A stretch of DNA of 64,000 nucleotides from CBDATA01 sp965215615 (GTDB lineage: Bacteria; Acidobacteriota; Vicinamibacteria; Marinacidobacterales; Marinacidobacteraceae). The stretch lies in contig OZ244068.1 of NCBI GenBank assembly GCA_965215615.1, forward strand, positions 2,480,001 through 2,544,000. Reading direction: 5' to 3'. Position numbers and translations under genes: made by a program. Positions 33,549-42,532 of this stretch are shown here, one piece after another (the first letter of the stretch is position 1; each line of letters begins with the position of its first letter). The notes under the pieces were generated by a model. The model was not told the DNA's origin and did not search any database. It saw only the letters and a program-made list of their open reading frames with translations.

Positions 33549-33671
33549 AAGGACGTTGCGCTGGAATTCCACAAGACCCTCGATCACGCCACGAATCTTT
33601 TCGGTTTCGTGTTCCCGGAAGAGAACCAGCTCCGCCAGCGCCCGATCGTGGCGGGTGATCACGAACCGCTC
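33549..33671 (-). pseudogene. C-terminal fragment of a Phd-type antitoxin
   Basis: On the minus strand, RERFVITRHDRALAELVLFR then EHETEKIRGVIEGLVEFQRN matches the second half of Phd/YefM antitoxins (G-x-x-FVITRHxRPVAELVPFR). The N-terminal half is missing: it runs into the end of the AlbA-family gene, and the toxin expected downstream is lost. Confidence 0.6.
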
Positions 33672-34944
33672 TCGCCTGCAGGACGGAATCCGATTCGTGA
33701 CATGTCAGCCTGTTCCGAAGAAGTCCGAGCGTTCCAGAGGCGGACGGTGAAGCCGTGGTGTTCCTCGATCAGGTCCGGCTCGGTGCCGTTGTGCTGTCGC
33801 ATCCCGGGCACGATCTTGTTGCGAATGCCCATGCCCCGCGCCTCCACATAGTCGTAGTCACGCATCACGTTGACCAGGGTCTGGTTTCTGGCGTAGCGGA
33901 CACCGGCCAGCATTCCGGGGATGGTCACCGTGTTGGGCAGCAGGCCCGGGCTCCGAATCTCCATTCGGTTGCTGAAGATCGTGAGCGTGATGTCCGCTCC
34001 GGTGATCGTGTCATCGCGGTGAACGAGCGCATTCAGGACGGCTTCCCGCACGACATCCAGAGGATATTCCCAGCGGTCCACCCGGCGTGCACCATCGAGA
34101 GTTGACGTGGGTTGCGTATTGCGCCGGACGAAATCCAGCGCCTGCTCGACCAGTCCCGGCTCGATGAGCGCTCCCCGGGAGGATCTCAAGGGTGTGAGGG
34201 GGCCGCGCAGGTCTTCATCGGCTCGCGTCGCGTATCCCGCATCTTCGCCGGGGTAGCAGATGGCGCGGATGCCGGCCTGCGGAAGGAAGCGGTTCGGCTG
34301 TTCGCTGAAGAGGAGGACACCGCTCGCGTTCGCGACAACCTGGCCCGCGGAGGTCGTCATCAGGTCCAGAATCGTGAGCTGGCGCTCCCATTCCGTATCG
34401 CCGTCCTCGTCGGGCGCGGAGCCTTCGAGGATTTCCTCGAGGTAATGACCGAGACGCCGGGAATCGAGCGCGTCCAGCGTGGCTCCGGGCACGGGTTTCA
34501 ACCCGTACTGGAGGTCACCCGCCGCCTGATACATCCGCTGAAGCTCCTCCCGACTCGCTTCGCGGGACGTGCTGCCCACCCGCACGAAGTACGTTCGCCG
34601 GTCATCGTGGACCCGGGCGTAGGGCTTGTCCGGCCCCCGTGCAACCGTGATCGCGAGGACATCCCTGCCGTCTCCGCAACGTCCCGAACCCAAACCAGCA
34701 CGGGGATCACCCGGGGCTCGATCTTCACGCGACACATCTCGGTGACCCACTCTTCGGCGCGCTCGCGCTCCACACCGGAGATGTTTCCGTCGTCCTCAAC
34801 GCCAAGAAGAACCGTGCCGCCCTCCAGGTTCAGAAAGGCGACCAGTTCCTTCGCGAAGTCGTGGTTCGCAACACCGTCCCGCTTGAACTCCATGGTGGAG
34901 TCCTCGCCGTTGCGGATCGCTTCCCGAAGGTCGGTCTGGTTCAC
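33659..34944 (-). pseudogene. Schlafen-AlbA-2 / ATP-binding regulator, frameshifted
   Basis: The N-terminal part (MNQTDLREAIRNGEDSTMEFKRDG ... EGGTVLLGVEDDGNISGVER, quoted in parts) is a Schlafen AlbA_2 domain. Near 34670 the frame changes from RVIPVLVWVRD to DVLAITVARGPDKPYARV, and the rest shows an ATP-binding C-terminal domain (LDVVREAVLNALVHRDDTI, NRMEIRSPGLLPNTVT, GMGIRNKIVPGMRQHNGTEP). A single base change restores about 425 residues. The tail after FTVRLW (NARTSSEQADMSRIGFRPAG) is not typical and overlaps an antitoxin fragment, so the 3' end is also rearranged. Related proteins act as DNA-binding regulators or in phage defence. Confidence 0.7.
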
Positions 34945-34972
34945 GTCGTCTCCGCCCCTCCATACCGGCCGC

Positions 34973-37093
34973 CTATTCGAGACCCCGGCGCTTCAGCAGC
35001 GGGCCGATCTCGGCATCGCGGCCGCGGAAGTTCCGGAAGAGCTCCATCGCCTCCACCGACCCGCCACGGGAGAGCAGGGTGGCGCGGAAGTGGTCGCCGT
35101 TCTCGCGGAGGAGGCCGCCGTTCTCGCGGAACCATTCGACGCTGTCGGCATCGAGCACCTCGCTCCAGATGTAGGAGTAATACCCGGCGGAGTAGCCGCT
35201 CCCCCAGATGTGGGAGAAGTAGGTGCTCCGGTAGCGGGGGGGGACCGGCGGGAAGGCGACCCCGGCGGCTTCGAGGGCGTTCTCCTCGAAGGCGATCGCC
35301 TGGTCGGCGGTGGGAGCTTCGGACGCATCCAGTTCATGCCAGGCGAGATCGAGCAGGGTGGCCGCCAGGTATTCGGTGGTGGCGAAGCCCTGATTGAAGG
35401 TCTGGCTCGCGAGCACCCGCTCCAGCAGGTCGGCGGGAATCGGCTCGCCGGTCTCGTTATGGATCGCGTAGTTCTCGAGCACCTCGGGCCAGGTGGCCCA
35501 CATTTCGTTCACCTGCGAGGGGAACTCCACGAAGTCGCGCGGCACCGAAGTCCCCGAGAACGTCGGGTAGCGCACCTCGGAGAAGAGGCCGTGGAGCGCG
35601 TGCCCGAACTCGTGGAACATGGTGATGACCTCGTCGAAGGTCATCAGGGTGGGTTCGCCTTCCGGCGGCTCCGGAATGTTCAGATGGTTCGCCACCACCG
35701 GCTTCGTCCCGAGAATCCCGGATTGCGGCACGTAGGCGTTCATCCACGCCCCGCCCCGCTTCGAGGGCCGGGCGTAGAAATCGCCGATGAAGAGACCGAG
35801 GGGTGAGCCGTCGTGATCGAAAACCTCCCAGATCCGCACGTCCTCCTGATAGACCGGCAGTTCGGGCCGCTCCTCGAAGGTCAGCCCGTAGAGCCGGGTC
35901 GCCGCGTAGAACACCCCGTTCTCCAGCACGCTGTTCAGCTCGAAATACGGCCGGAGCGCCGAGGCATCGAAATCGAAGAGCTCGGCGCGCAGCTTCTCGG
36001 TGTAGATCTGCCAGTCCCACGCGGCGATCTCGATGTCCTCGCCTTCGCTTCGAGCCACCCGCTCGAGCTCGGCCGCCTCGCGCCGGGCGTTTTCGACCGC
36101 CACCGGGGCGAGCGCCGCAAGACGCTCGTGGACCGCCTCCACCGCGCCCGCGGTCTGCTCCTCGAGAACGAACGCCGCGTGGTGCGGGTAGCCGAGCATG
36201 GCGGCCCGCTCGGCCCGCAGCCGGGCGATTTCGGTGATGACCTCGCGGTTGTCGAACTCGCCGCCCTGGCTGCCACGGACGAGCGAGGCGCGCATGATCT
36301 GTTCGCGAAGAGCCCGGTTGGTGAGGCTCGCGAGCGCCGGCTGGCCGCTCGTGTTGAGCAGCGGAATCACGAACCGGCCCTCCATGTCCCGCGCCTTCGC
36401 TGCTTCCGCCGCCGACGCGATGGCCCCTTCGTCGAGCCCGGCGAGTTCCGCTTCGCTCTCGACCACCACTGCGGAGGCGTTCACCTCGTCAAGCACGTTC
36501 CTCGTGAAGGTGGCACCGAGAGTGGCGAGCCGGGAGTTGATTTCGCGCATCCGGTCTTTTTGCTCTTCAGACAGCCTCGCGCCGGCCCGGATGAAGTTGC
36601 GGCGGTAGCGCTCGACCAGCCGGATCTGTTCGGCATCGAGCCCGCTGTCGTGGCGTCCATCATGGACCGCTTCGACCCGCGCGAACAGATCCGGGTTCAG
36701 CAGGATCCGGTCGGCGTGGGCCGCGAGCTTCGGGGAGATCTCTTCCCGGATCGCGTTCATCCGGTCGTTCGTATGCGCGGAGGAAAGGCCGAAAAAGACG
36801 CGGGAGACGCGGGCCAGCAGCGGCGAGGCGTTCTCCATCGGAAGGATGGTGTTCTCGAAGGTCGGCGGGTCGGCGAGACCGGCGACCCGCTCCATTTCGG
36901 CGAGCTCTTCGGCCATTCCCTGCTCGAACGCCGGGAGGTAGTGGTCGTCCTCGATGCGGTCGAACGGCGGCATCGCATAGGGAAGAGCGCTTTCGGCGAG
37001 GAAGGGGTTTTCCGACATGGGCTCCCTTTGGTCAGAAGGGCCGCAACCGATTGCGGCAAGCAGGATGAAAGTGGAGGGCCAGGCAGTCTTCAT
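34973..37093 (-). CDS. M3-family metallopeptidase (peptidyl-dipeptidase Dcp-like), lipoprotein
   Basis: A 706-residue zinc oligopeptidase. The zinc motif HEFGH is at residues 494-498 (FHEFGHALHGLFSEV), with FHE in TMFHEFG; the M3 companions SGTSVPRDFVEFPSQ and the C-terminal GYSAGYYSYIWSEVLDAD are conserved. The N-terminus is a lipoprotein signal (FILLAAIGCGPS, Cys at about 17), so it would be membrane-tethered and act on peptides in the periplasm. It is closely related to Dcp (dipeptidyl carboxypeptidase). It faces the dehydrogenase gene at 37159 with a 65-base divergent spacer. Confidence 0.9.
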   Translation of the reverse strand: MKTAWPSTFILLAAIGCGPSDQREPMSENPFLAESALPYAMPPFDRIEDDHYLPAFEQGMAEELAEMERVAGLADPPTFENTILPMENASPLLARVSRVFFGLSSAHTNDRMNAIREEISPKLAAHADRILLNPDLFARVEAVHDGRHDSGLDAEQIRLVERYRRNFIRAGARLSEEQKDRMREINSRLATLGATFTRNVLDEVNASAVVVESEAELAGLDEGAIASAAEAAKARDMEGRFVIPLLNTSGQPALASLTNRALREQIMRASLVRGSQGGEFDNREVITEIARLRAERAAMLGYPHHAAFVLEEQTAGAVEAVHERLAALAPVAVENARREAAELERVARSEGEDIEIAAWDWQIYTEKLRAELFDFDASALRPYFELNSVLENGVFYAATRLYGLTFEERPELPVYQEDVRIWEVFDHDGSPLGLFIGDFYARPSKRGGAWMNAYVPQSGILGTKPVVANHLNIPEPPEGEPTLMTFDEVITMFHEFGHALHGLFSEVRYPTFSGTSVPRDFVEFPSQVNEMWATWPEVLENYAIHNETGEPIPADLLERVLASQTFNQGFATTEYLAATLLDLAWHELDASEAPTADQAIAFEENALEAAGVAFPPVPPRYRSTYFSHIWGSGYSAGYYSYIWSEVLDADSVEWFRENGGLLRENGDHFRATLLSRGGSVEAMELFRNFRGRDAEIGPLLKRRGLE

Positions 37094-37158
37094 GGGTTCC
37101 TCTCCTTTCCGGCCGACGGGCCGGCCCCCGATTATCGCGTCTCCTACAATTCCGGGCC

Positions 37159-38676
37159 ATGTCCGACACCCTTCTCGATCGCCTCGGTCTCGGAGACGGC
37201 GCTCCCGGCGTCAGCCACGGCCCCGATTCCTGGATTCTCACCGGCGAAGCGCCGCTCGTCTCCTTGAACCCGACGACCGGCGAGCCGATCGCGAGCGTGG
37301 TCCCCGGGGATGCGGACGCACTCGAAAAGGTGGTCGCCGCCGCGAGCGAGAGTTTCCTGAGTTTCCGGGAGCTCCCGGCACCGAAGCGCGGCGAGATGGT
37401 CCGGGATCTGGGCGAAGCGCTCCGCGAGGACAAGGAACCGCTCGGCGACCTGATTTCGCTCGAGATGGGGAAGATCCGCGCCGAAGGCCACGGCGAGGTC
37501 CAGGAGATGATCGATATCTGTGACTTCGCGGTGGGCCTCTCGCGCCAGCTCTACGGGCTGACGATGGCCTCGGAACGTCCCGGCCACCGGATGTTCGAGC
37601 AGTGGCATCCGCTCGGGCCGATCGGGGTGATCACCGCCTTCAACTTCCCGACCGCGGTCTGGTCGTGGAACGCCGCGATCGCCGCCGTCTGTGGCGATCC
37701 GGTGATCTGGAAGCCTTCGGAAGCGACACCGCTCACCTCGGTCGCGGTCCAGCGGATCGCCGGTCGGGTAATGGCCGATCACGGGATGAGCGGCGTGTTC
37801 AACCTGCTGGTCGGTGGCGGAGATTTGGGTGCCGCCCTCGCTTCCGACCGACGGCTGCCGCTCATTTCGTTCACCGGCTCGACCGCTGTGGGGCGCAAGG
37901 TGGCGACCGAGGTCGCCGGACGCCTGGGACGCTGTCTTTTGGAGCTCGGCGGAAACAACGCCATCGTGGTCACCGCGAACGCCGATCTCGACCTCGCGGT
38001 CCGCGCCATCGTGTTCGGGGCAGTGGGGACCACCGGACAGCGGTGCACCACCACCCGCCGCATCCTCGTGGATCGGAAGATCGCGGATCCGCTGGTGTCC
38101 CGCCTCGCGGATGCCTATCGCCAGATCCCGATCGGGGATCCCCTCGACGACGCGACGCTCATGGGGCCGCTGGTCTCGGAAGCCGCGGTCCGCCAGATGG
38201 AAGAGGCGATCCAGCGGGCGACCGCTGCCGGGGGGACGCTGGTCTGTGGCGGCGGCCGCCGGCCGGACATCGGCCCGCATCACGTGGAGCCGGCCATCAT
38301 CCGCATGCCCGGACAGAACGAACTCGTCTGCGAGGAGACCTTCGCCCCCATCCTCTACGTCCTCGAAACCGATTCGCTGGAGCAGGCCATCGCCCTCCAC
38401 AACGATGTTCCGCAAGGACTCTCCTCGGCGATTTTCACCGACAGCCTTCGCGAGGCCGAGACCTTCCTCTCGGCGAAGGGCTCCGACTGCGGGATCGCGA
38501 ACGTGAACATCGGCACTTCCGGGGCCGAGATCGGCGGCGCTTTCGGCGGCGAGAAAGACACCGGAGGCGGCCGTGAATCGGGCTCCGATGCCTGGAAGAC
38601 CTACATGCGCCGCCAGACCAACACCATCAACTGGTCGAACGATCTCCCGCTGGCACAAGGGATCGAGTTCGGCTGA
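37159..38676 (+). CDS. amaB: L-piperidine-6-carboxylate/alpha-aminoadipate semialdehyde dehydrogenase (ALDH7-type)
   Basis: A 505-residue NAD(P)-dependent aldehyde dehydrogenase. Glu262 (ELGGNNAIV) and the catalytic Cys296 (GQRCTTTRR) are present, as are the opening LNPTTGEPIASVV and the FTGSTAVGRKVA cofactor loop. GGNNAIV, GTTGQRCTTTRRILV and the C-terminal EIGGAFGGEKDTGGGRESGSD are typical of the ALDH7 (antiquitin/AASADH) group. It would oxidise aminoadipate semialdehyde from lysine 6-aminotransferase (9935-11263) to 2-aminoadipate. The gene symbol is a functional suggestion; the family assignment is firm, the exact substrate less so. A lipoprotein gene follows after 12 bases. Confidence 0.85.
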   Translation: MSDTLLDRLGLGDGAPGVSHGPDSWILTGEAPLVSLNPTTGEPIASVVPGDADALEKVVAAASESFLSFRELPAPKRGEMVRDLGEALREDKEPLGDLISLEMGKIRAEGHGEVQEMIDICDFAVGLSRQLYGLTMASERPGHRMFEQWHPLGPIGVITAFNFPTAVWSWNAAIAAVCGDPVIWKPSEATPLTSVAVQRIAGRVMADHGMSGVFNLLVGGGDLGAALASDRRLPLISFTGSTAVGRKVATEVAGRLGRCLLELGGNNAIVVTANADLDLAVRAIVFGAVGTTGQRCTTTRRILVDRKIADPLVSRLADAYRQIPIGDPLDDATLMGPLVSEAAVRQMEEAIQRATAAGGTLVCGGGRRPDIGPHHVEPAIIRMPGQNELVCEETFAPILYVLETDSLEQAIALHNDVPQGLSSAIFTDSLREAETFLSAKGSDCGIANVNIGTSGAEIGGAFGGEKDTGGGRESGSDAWKTYMRRQTNTINWSNDLPLAQGIEFG

Positions 38677-38688
38677 GGAGTTCCCACC

Positions 38689-39432
38689 ATGCGTTTTCGC
38701 CACCTGTTTCCGATCCTGATCCTCCTTGCGGCCTGCGGAGGCAGCCCGCCGCCGGCCGAGGAGCCGGCCGTGCCCGCGATGTCCGAGGGAGAGGCACTCA
38801 TCGAACGCGCCATCGCCTACCACGACCCCGGCGGAGTCTGGGGCAGCGCCGAGATCGCGCTTCGCCTCCGGGAATCCCGCCCGAACGGCGACCGGTTCAC
38901 CGACGTCCGGTTCGGCCGCGGCGGCGGGATGATGGAAGTCTCGCGGGAGACCGACGAGGGAACGCTCCGGATCGAAGTGACCGGAGAGCAGGTGACATCC
39001 CGCTCCGTGGACGGCGACTCCGGCCTCTCCGAAGAGGCGCTCGAAGCAGCCGGGCTCGGCGAGTCGCAGGTGATGCGGCTCCGGAACTACTACCTGTACC
39101 TCTACGGGCTGCCGATGAAGCTCCGCGATCCCGGCGCGATGGTAGCGGAGGCCCCGGCCGCCGCGACCTTCGACGATCAGGAGGCGCTCGAACTACAGGT
39201 GGCCTACGACGGCGGGGACACCTGGTATTTCTATTTCCACCCGGAGACCGCGCGGCTCATCGGCTACCGTTTCTACCACGACGAGAGCGCGAACGACGGC
39301 GAGTACATCCACCTCGCGGGCGAGGCCGAAAACGGCGGACTCCGCCTCCCCGAAAGCCGCCGCTGGTATTTCCACAGCGACGACAGCTTCCTCGGCGAGG
39401 ACACGATCGTCGAGATGTCGGTGATGCCGTAG
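38689..39432 (+). CDS. Hypothetical lipoprotein (DUF6503-like)
   Basis: A 247-residue lipoprotein: signal LFPILILLAACGG with the lipidated Cys near residue 16. The mature part begins ALIERAIAYHDPGGVWGSAE and includes YYLYLYGLPMKLRDPG and YYFHPETARLIGYRF-like features (FYFHPETARLIGYRFYHDES), resembling a periplasmic family (DUF6503) seen in Bacteroidota and Acidobacteriota. Function unknown. The 12-base gap to the dehydrogenase suggests co-transcription. Confidence 0.65.
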   Translation: MRFRHLFPILILLAACGGSPPPAEEPAVPAMSEGEALIERAIAYHDPGGVWGSAEIALRLRESRPNGDRFTDVRFGRGGGMMEVSRETDEGTLRIEVTGEQVTSRSVDGDSGLSEEALEAAGLGESQVMRLRNYYLYLYGLPMKLRDPGAMVAEAPAAATFDDQEALELQVAYDGGDTWYFYFHPETARLIGYRFYHDESANDGEYIHLAGEAENGGLRLPESRRWYFHSDDSFLGEDTIVEMSVMP

Positions 39433-39552
39433 AACGCGCGGCTTTCTTCGCTTCGGAAGCGGAAGCGATGCTGCGTCCGAGGGACTTTTCGAGTGGTCTC
39501 CGGATGCCTTCGCCGAGTTGGTAGGCTCCCCCGCGACGAGGACAGCGTCAGG

Positions 39553-40507
39553 ATGAGCCGAACAACTACACGGTACGCGCTCGAGATCGAGGGGCTGGCG
39601 CAGGCACCGGGAACCATCCGTTGGGAGGATCTCGTCCGGCTGGTTGCGGCGCTCCGGACCACTGCCGAGCGAGCGGCTCGATTGGTCGTCACCGGTTTCC
39701 GGATCGGGCCGGGGAGCAGTTCCGGGCTGGCTCCGGGCTCTCGTGGACATGGAAGTCACGGGAATCCGCGAGGGCTCCACGGTCATCGAGTTGGCGGCAC
39801 CGACCCTGGGTTTTGCCGCTCCTGATCGGTTTGGCTCCCGGTCGCTCTGGACCGAGCCTCCCGATCTCGATGACACGGCGCTCGATCTGGCTTCCCGTGC
39901 GGTCCGTGAAATCGTGGGGACGAACGCTTCGGGCGATCTCTTTGATGATGCCGTGCTCGACGCGGCGAAACGTCTCGCAACCGCCCTCCCCGACGAAGGA
40001 GCCCGCTGGAAGCTGAGCACTCGGGATTCGGCGCAGCGGCCTTTGCTCACGATCAGCGACACCGCCAGAGAAACGATGGAGCGTCGGCTCGCGGAGATCC
40101 CCGACCCCCAGACCCGAGTCGTTTCCGGGCGGCTCGACGAAATCGGCCACCGGCGGGGAGAGTTCCGGTTGGAGATGGATTCCGGCTCGGTTCTCCGCGG
40201 AAAAATCGTCCGGGACGCGGTGGAAGTGGAGTCGCTTCGCGGTCTATGGGGGCACGAAGCGACAGTGACCGGCACGGTTCATTTCAAGCTGAACGCTACG
40301 CCGAGGCGGATCGAAGCCCACCGCATTGCCGCGCCTCACGCGGGGGACGTGGTATTCCGCTCGCTTCCCACCGGGAACGGGAAAGGCGGGCGATCACCGT
40401 TGGTGCCCGGCAGGCTCCCTCTTCGCCGCTCCAACCCCTTGCCCCGATTCGAGGAAGAATGGCCGGGAGCCGAGACTCTTCCGGAACTCGTTGCCGATCT
40501 CGACTGA
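39553..40507 (+). pseudogene. Putative antitoxin-like partner of a PIN protein, frameshifted
   Basis: The first frame (MSRTTTRYALEIEGLAQAPG ... AERAARLVVTGFRIGPGS) changes near 39720 to a second frame (GWLRALVDMEVTGIREGSTV IELAAPTLG ... to the stop at 40505-40507). One base restores a single protein of about 317 residues. The family is found next to PIN-domain genes (here at 40514, separated by 6 bases), so it may be the antitoxin or a regulatory partner. It has an early helical region, a central beta-rich domain and an acidic C-terminal end (PRFEEEWPGAETLPELVADL). Confidence 0.6.
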
Positions 40508-40513
40508 TTCGCG

Positions 40514-40965
40514 TTGCGGTTCGTACTCGATACCGGCATTCTGCCGGGATTGGTCCTCGACCGCCGTGGCCAGAGCTCGACGCAACGGGCGTGACAGAAA
40601 CACACGCGATTCGCCTGACATCCATCGTCTGCCACGGCGAACTCCTGGCCCTGGCGCGCAAGAGGCGTTGGGGAGATGCGAAGCTCATGCGGGTGCGGAG
40701 CGTGCTCGATGCGATTCAGGCGGTCCCGGTCGCCTCGCAGGATCTGCTCCGGGCTTACGCCGACATGGATGCGTGGTCCGAGGGCAAGCAGGCAGGGCCC
40801 GGTGGCGAACCGCCGGTGAGTCCTTCCCGAACGATGGGCAAGAACGACCTGTGGGTCGCGGCCACCGCCCATCTTGCGAAAGCCACCCTCCTGACTACGG
40901 ACAGGAAGGACTTCGAGCCCATGGGCGGCATCTGGTTCGACCTCACCGTCGTCGAGTACGGGTGA
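40514..40965 (+). pseudogene. PIN-domain protein (VapC-like), frameshifted near the start
   Basis: Starts with TTG: LRFVLDTGILPGL shows the first PIN Asp, then the frame changes near 40550 and continues as TGVTETHAIRLTSIVCHGEL LALARKRRWGDAK ... MGKNDLWVAATAHLAKATLL TTDRKDFEPM. It keeps the later acidic motifs (KNDLWVAA, TTDRKDF). A single base restores a protein of about 150 residues. Its 3' end overlaps the Phd-type antitoxin on the opposite strand by 23 bases. Confidence 0.7.
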
Positions 40966-41182
40966 GGGCACAGGTCGGGGGCGATGCCGGGCGGATCGCG
41001 AGCGGCAGTTCCTTCAGGTTCGGCCTGGCCGCTCGCCGCAGGGTCTCCCACTGCGCCACCGGTACGATCACCGCCGTCTCCACGCCTCTTCGCGTGATGA
41101 CCTCCAGCCCCTCGGCAAGGGTCTTTTCCAGCAGTTCGCGGAACCGCGCCTTCGCGGCCTGGACCGGCCACCGGTTGTTCAT
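40943..41182 (-). CDS. Phd/YefM-type antitoxin
   Basis: A 79-residue protein: MNNRWPVQAAKARFRELLEK TLAEGLEVITRRGVETAVIV PVAQWETLRR is the Phd/YefM form, and the tail NLKELPLAIRP would wrap a toxin. An upstream Met at 41203 (MKRKENSM) is a possible start. The expected toxin downstream on the same strand is absent; instead the end overlaps the opposite-strand PIN gene. It lies 17 bases downstream of the DUF4340 gene, in the same orientation as the transporter operon. Looks intact. Confidence 0.75.
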   Translation of the reverse strand: MNNRWPVQAAKARFRELLEKTLAEGLEVITRRGVETAVIVPVAQWETLRRAARPNLKELPLAIRPASPPTCALTRTRRR

Positions 41183-41199
41183 GGAGTTCTCCTTTCGCT

Positions 41200-42522
41200 T
41201 CATTCCCGGCCTGCCTCCGGAGGCGTGGCCGCCGCGTCGAGCAGTGCCCGGATTTCGTCCCACGCCTCGCGGGGGAGGCGGAGAACCCGCTCGTCGCCTT
41301 CCCGGAGCGCCTCGACCTCGTCGCCGCCGCCCGTCCAGAAGCGGACCGTCCCGGGCTGGCTCGCGTCTTCTTCGCGCACCCGGATGGTCCAGTCGGGTTC
41401 GTCTGCTACCGGCGGTTCGCCGCCCACTCCCTCCGCGTCGGTCGAGATGAGCCGGTAGAGCAGATCCTCGACTCCCGCGCCAGCGAGTGGCTCGGGGTCG
41501 CCGTCGAGGGTCCAGTGGGTCGCTTCTTCGTCGTCGCTCCGGCGGAAGAGGATCTCGCCGTCCGGCCCCTCGAAGCCCGCCTCGTTCACGAGCCAGACCG
41601 GGAAGTCGAACAGTCGCAGCGACCGGATCGTTTCGAGTCCGGTCCGCGCCGCCTCTTCCAGCTCTTCCACCGGTGCCTCCGCCACCACGAACGCGAGCGG
41701 GTCGCCCTCGATCCGGGCGAAGACACCGGGCGGGCGGTCGTCGCCGAAAACGACCGTGCGGGTTTCGATCTCGCCTCCCCGGTCGAGCGTGACTTCGGCG
41801 CGCAGACGCGGGTTCTCGAAACCATCCCCCTCGCCCCCGGCAAGCGCGGTCATCCGGAGGTCGGCGAGCTGTCCCGCCAGTTGCGCCGCCGAAAACGGGT
41901 CCGCGGCGAGACGAAACGGCGCGGTGATGGTCCAATCGCCTCCGGACCGGCTCAGGGCCACTTCGTTGTCGTCCGCGATCAGCCGGAGTTCCCGCACTTC
42001 GGGAGCACCCCGGAACACCCGCAGATCGCGGAGATCCCAGGCGCTGCGGTCGAAGTTCTGGTAAGCACGGGCAGGAACGACCAGCACCTGATCCTCGAAA
42101 CCGAGGTACCGGTTGCCGCCGGCCAGCGTCTCGTCGCCGAGGAGGGCGGTCCGGGTCTGGCCTCCTCCCCGGACCGTGATGACGAGCGCAGCCGGATCGA
42201 GCCCGAAATCGGTGGAATCGCTCCGGTCGAGTCTTCTCTCGAAGGCGAGCGAAGCCACGTTCTGAAGCAGGAGATCCGCCTCGGTTTCGTCCGCGGGAGC
42301 CGGGTTCCCGTTTCCCCCGGCGACCGTGAATCCGTCCTCGCTACGGGCGAGCCGGACTTCGGGAAAGCCCGGACGGGCGAGGGTCACTTCCTCGATCGTC
42401 TCGACTTCGATACCGAACACCCGGTCGGCTTCTTCCGCTTCGGGGTCGCCTTGCTCGAAAAGCAGGATCCAGCCACCGACCGCGGCGGCGAAGAGGAGAG
42501 CGAGGAGAGTGCTTCGCTTCAA
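41200..42522 (-). CDS. DUF4340 domain-containing protein of the Gld-type ABC transporter
   Basis: A 440-residue protein with an N-terminal transmembrane helix (KRSTLLALLFAAAVGGWILLFEQG) and an extracytoplasmic domain of the DUF4340 family, seen as repeated beta structure such as VRLARSEDGFTVAGG, ALVITVRGGGQTRTALLG, WTITAPFRLAADPFSAAQLAGQL and ETRTVVFGDDRPPGVFAR. DUF4340 proteins are regularly encoded at the end of GldA-GldF-GldG ABC operons, and this one fits: it follows the GldG gene by 10 bases. Its role is probably in the transport complex of the envelope; unknown in detail. Confidence 0.85.
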   Translation of the reverse strand: MKRSTLLALLFAAAVGGWILLFEQGDPEAEEADRVFGIEVETIEEVTLARPGFPEVRLARSEDGFTVAGGNGNPAPADETEADLLLQNVASLAFERRLDRSDSTDFGLDPAALVITVRGGGQTRTALLGDETLAGGNRYLGFEDQVLVVPARAYQNFDRSAWDLRDLRVFRGAPEVRELRLIADDNEVALSRSGGDWTITAPFRLAADPFSAAQLAGQLADLRMTALAGGEGDGFENPRLRAEVTLDRGGEIETRTVVFGDDRPPGVFARIEGDPLAFVVAEAPVEELEEAARTGLETIRSLRLFDFPVWLVNEAGFEGPDGEILFRRSDDEEATHWTLDGDPEPLAGAGVEDLLYRLISTDAEGVGGEPPVADEPDWTIRVREEDASQPGTVRFWTGGGDEVEALREGDERVLRLPREAWDEIRALLDAAATPPEAGRE

Positions 42523-42532
42523 TTCCGTTTTT

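Noticed and set aside
33484..33750. A complete small protein at 33484
   Set aside because: Only the first ~18 residues resemble a PIN domain; the rest is antisense to an antitoxin fragment.
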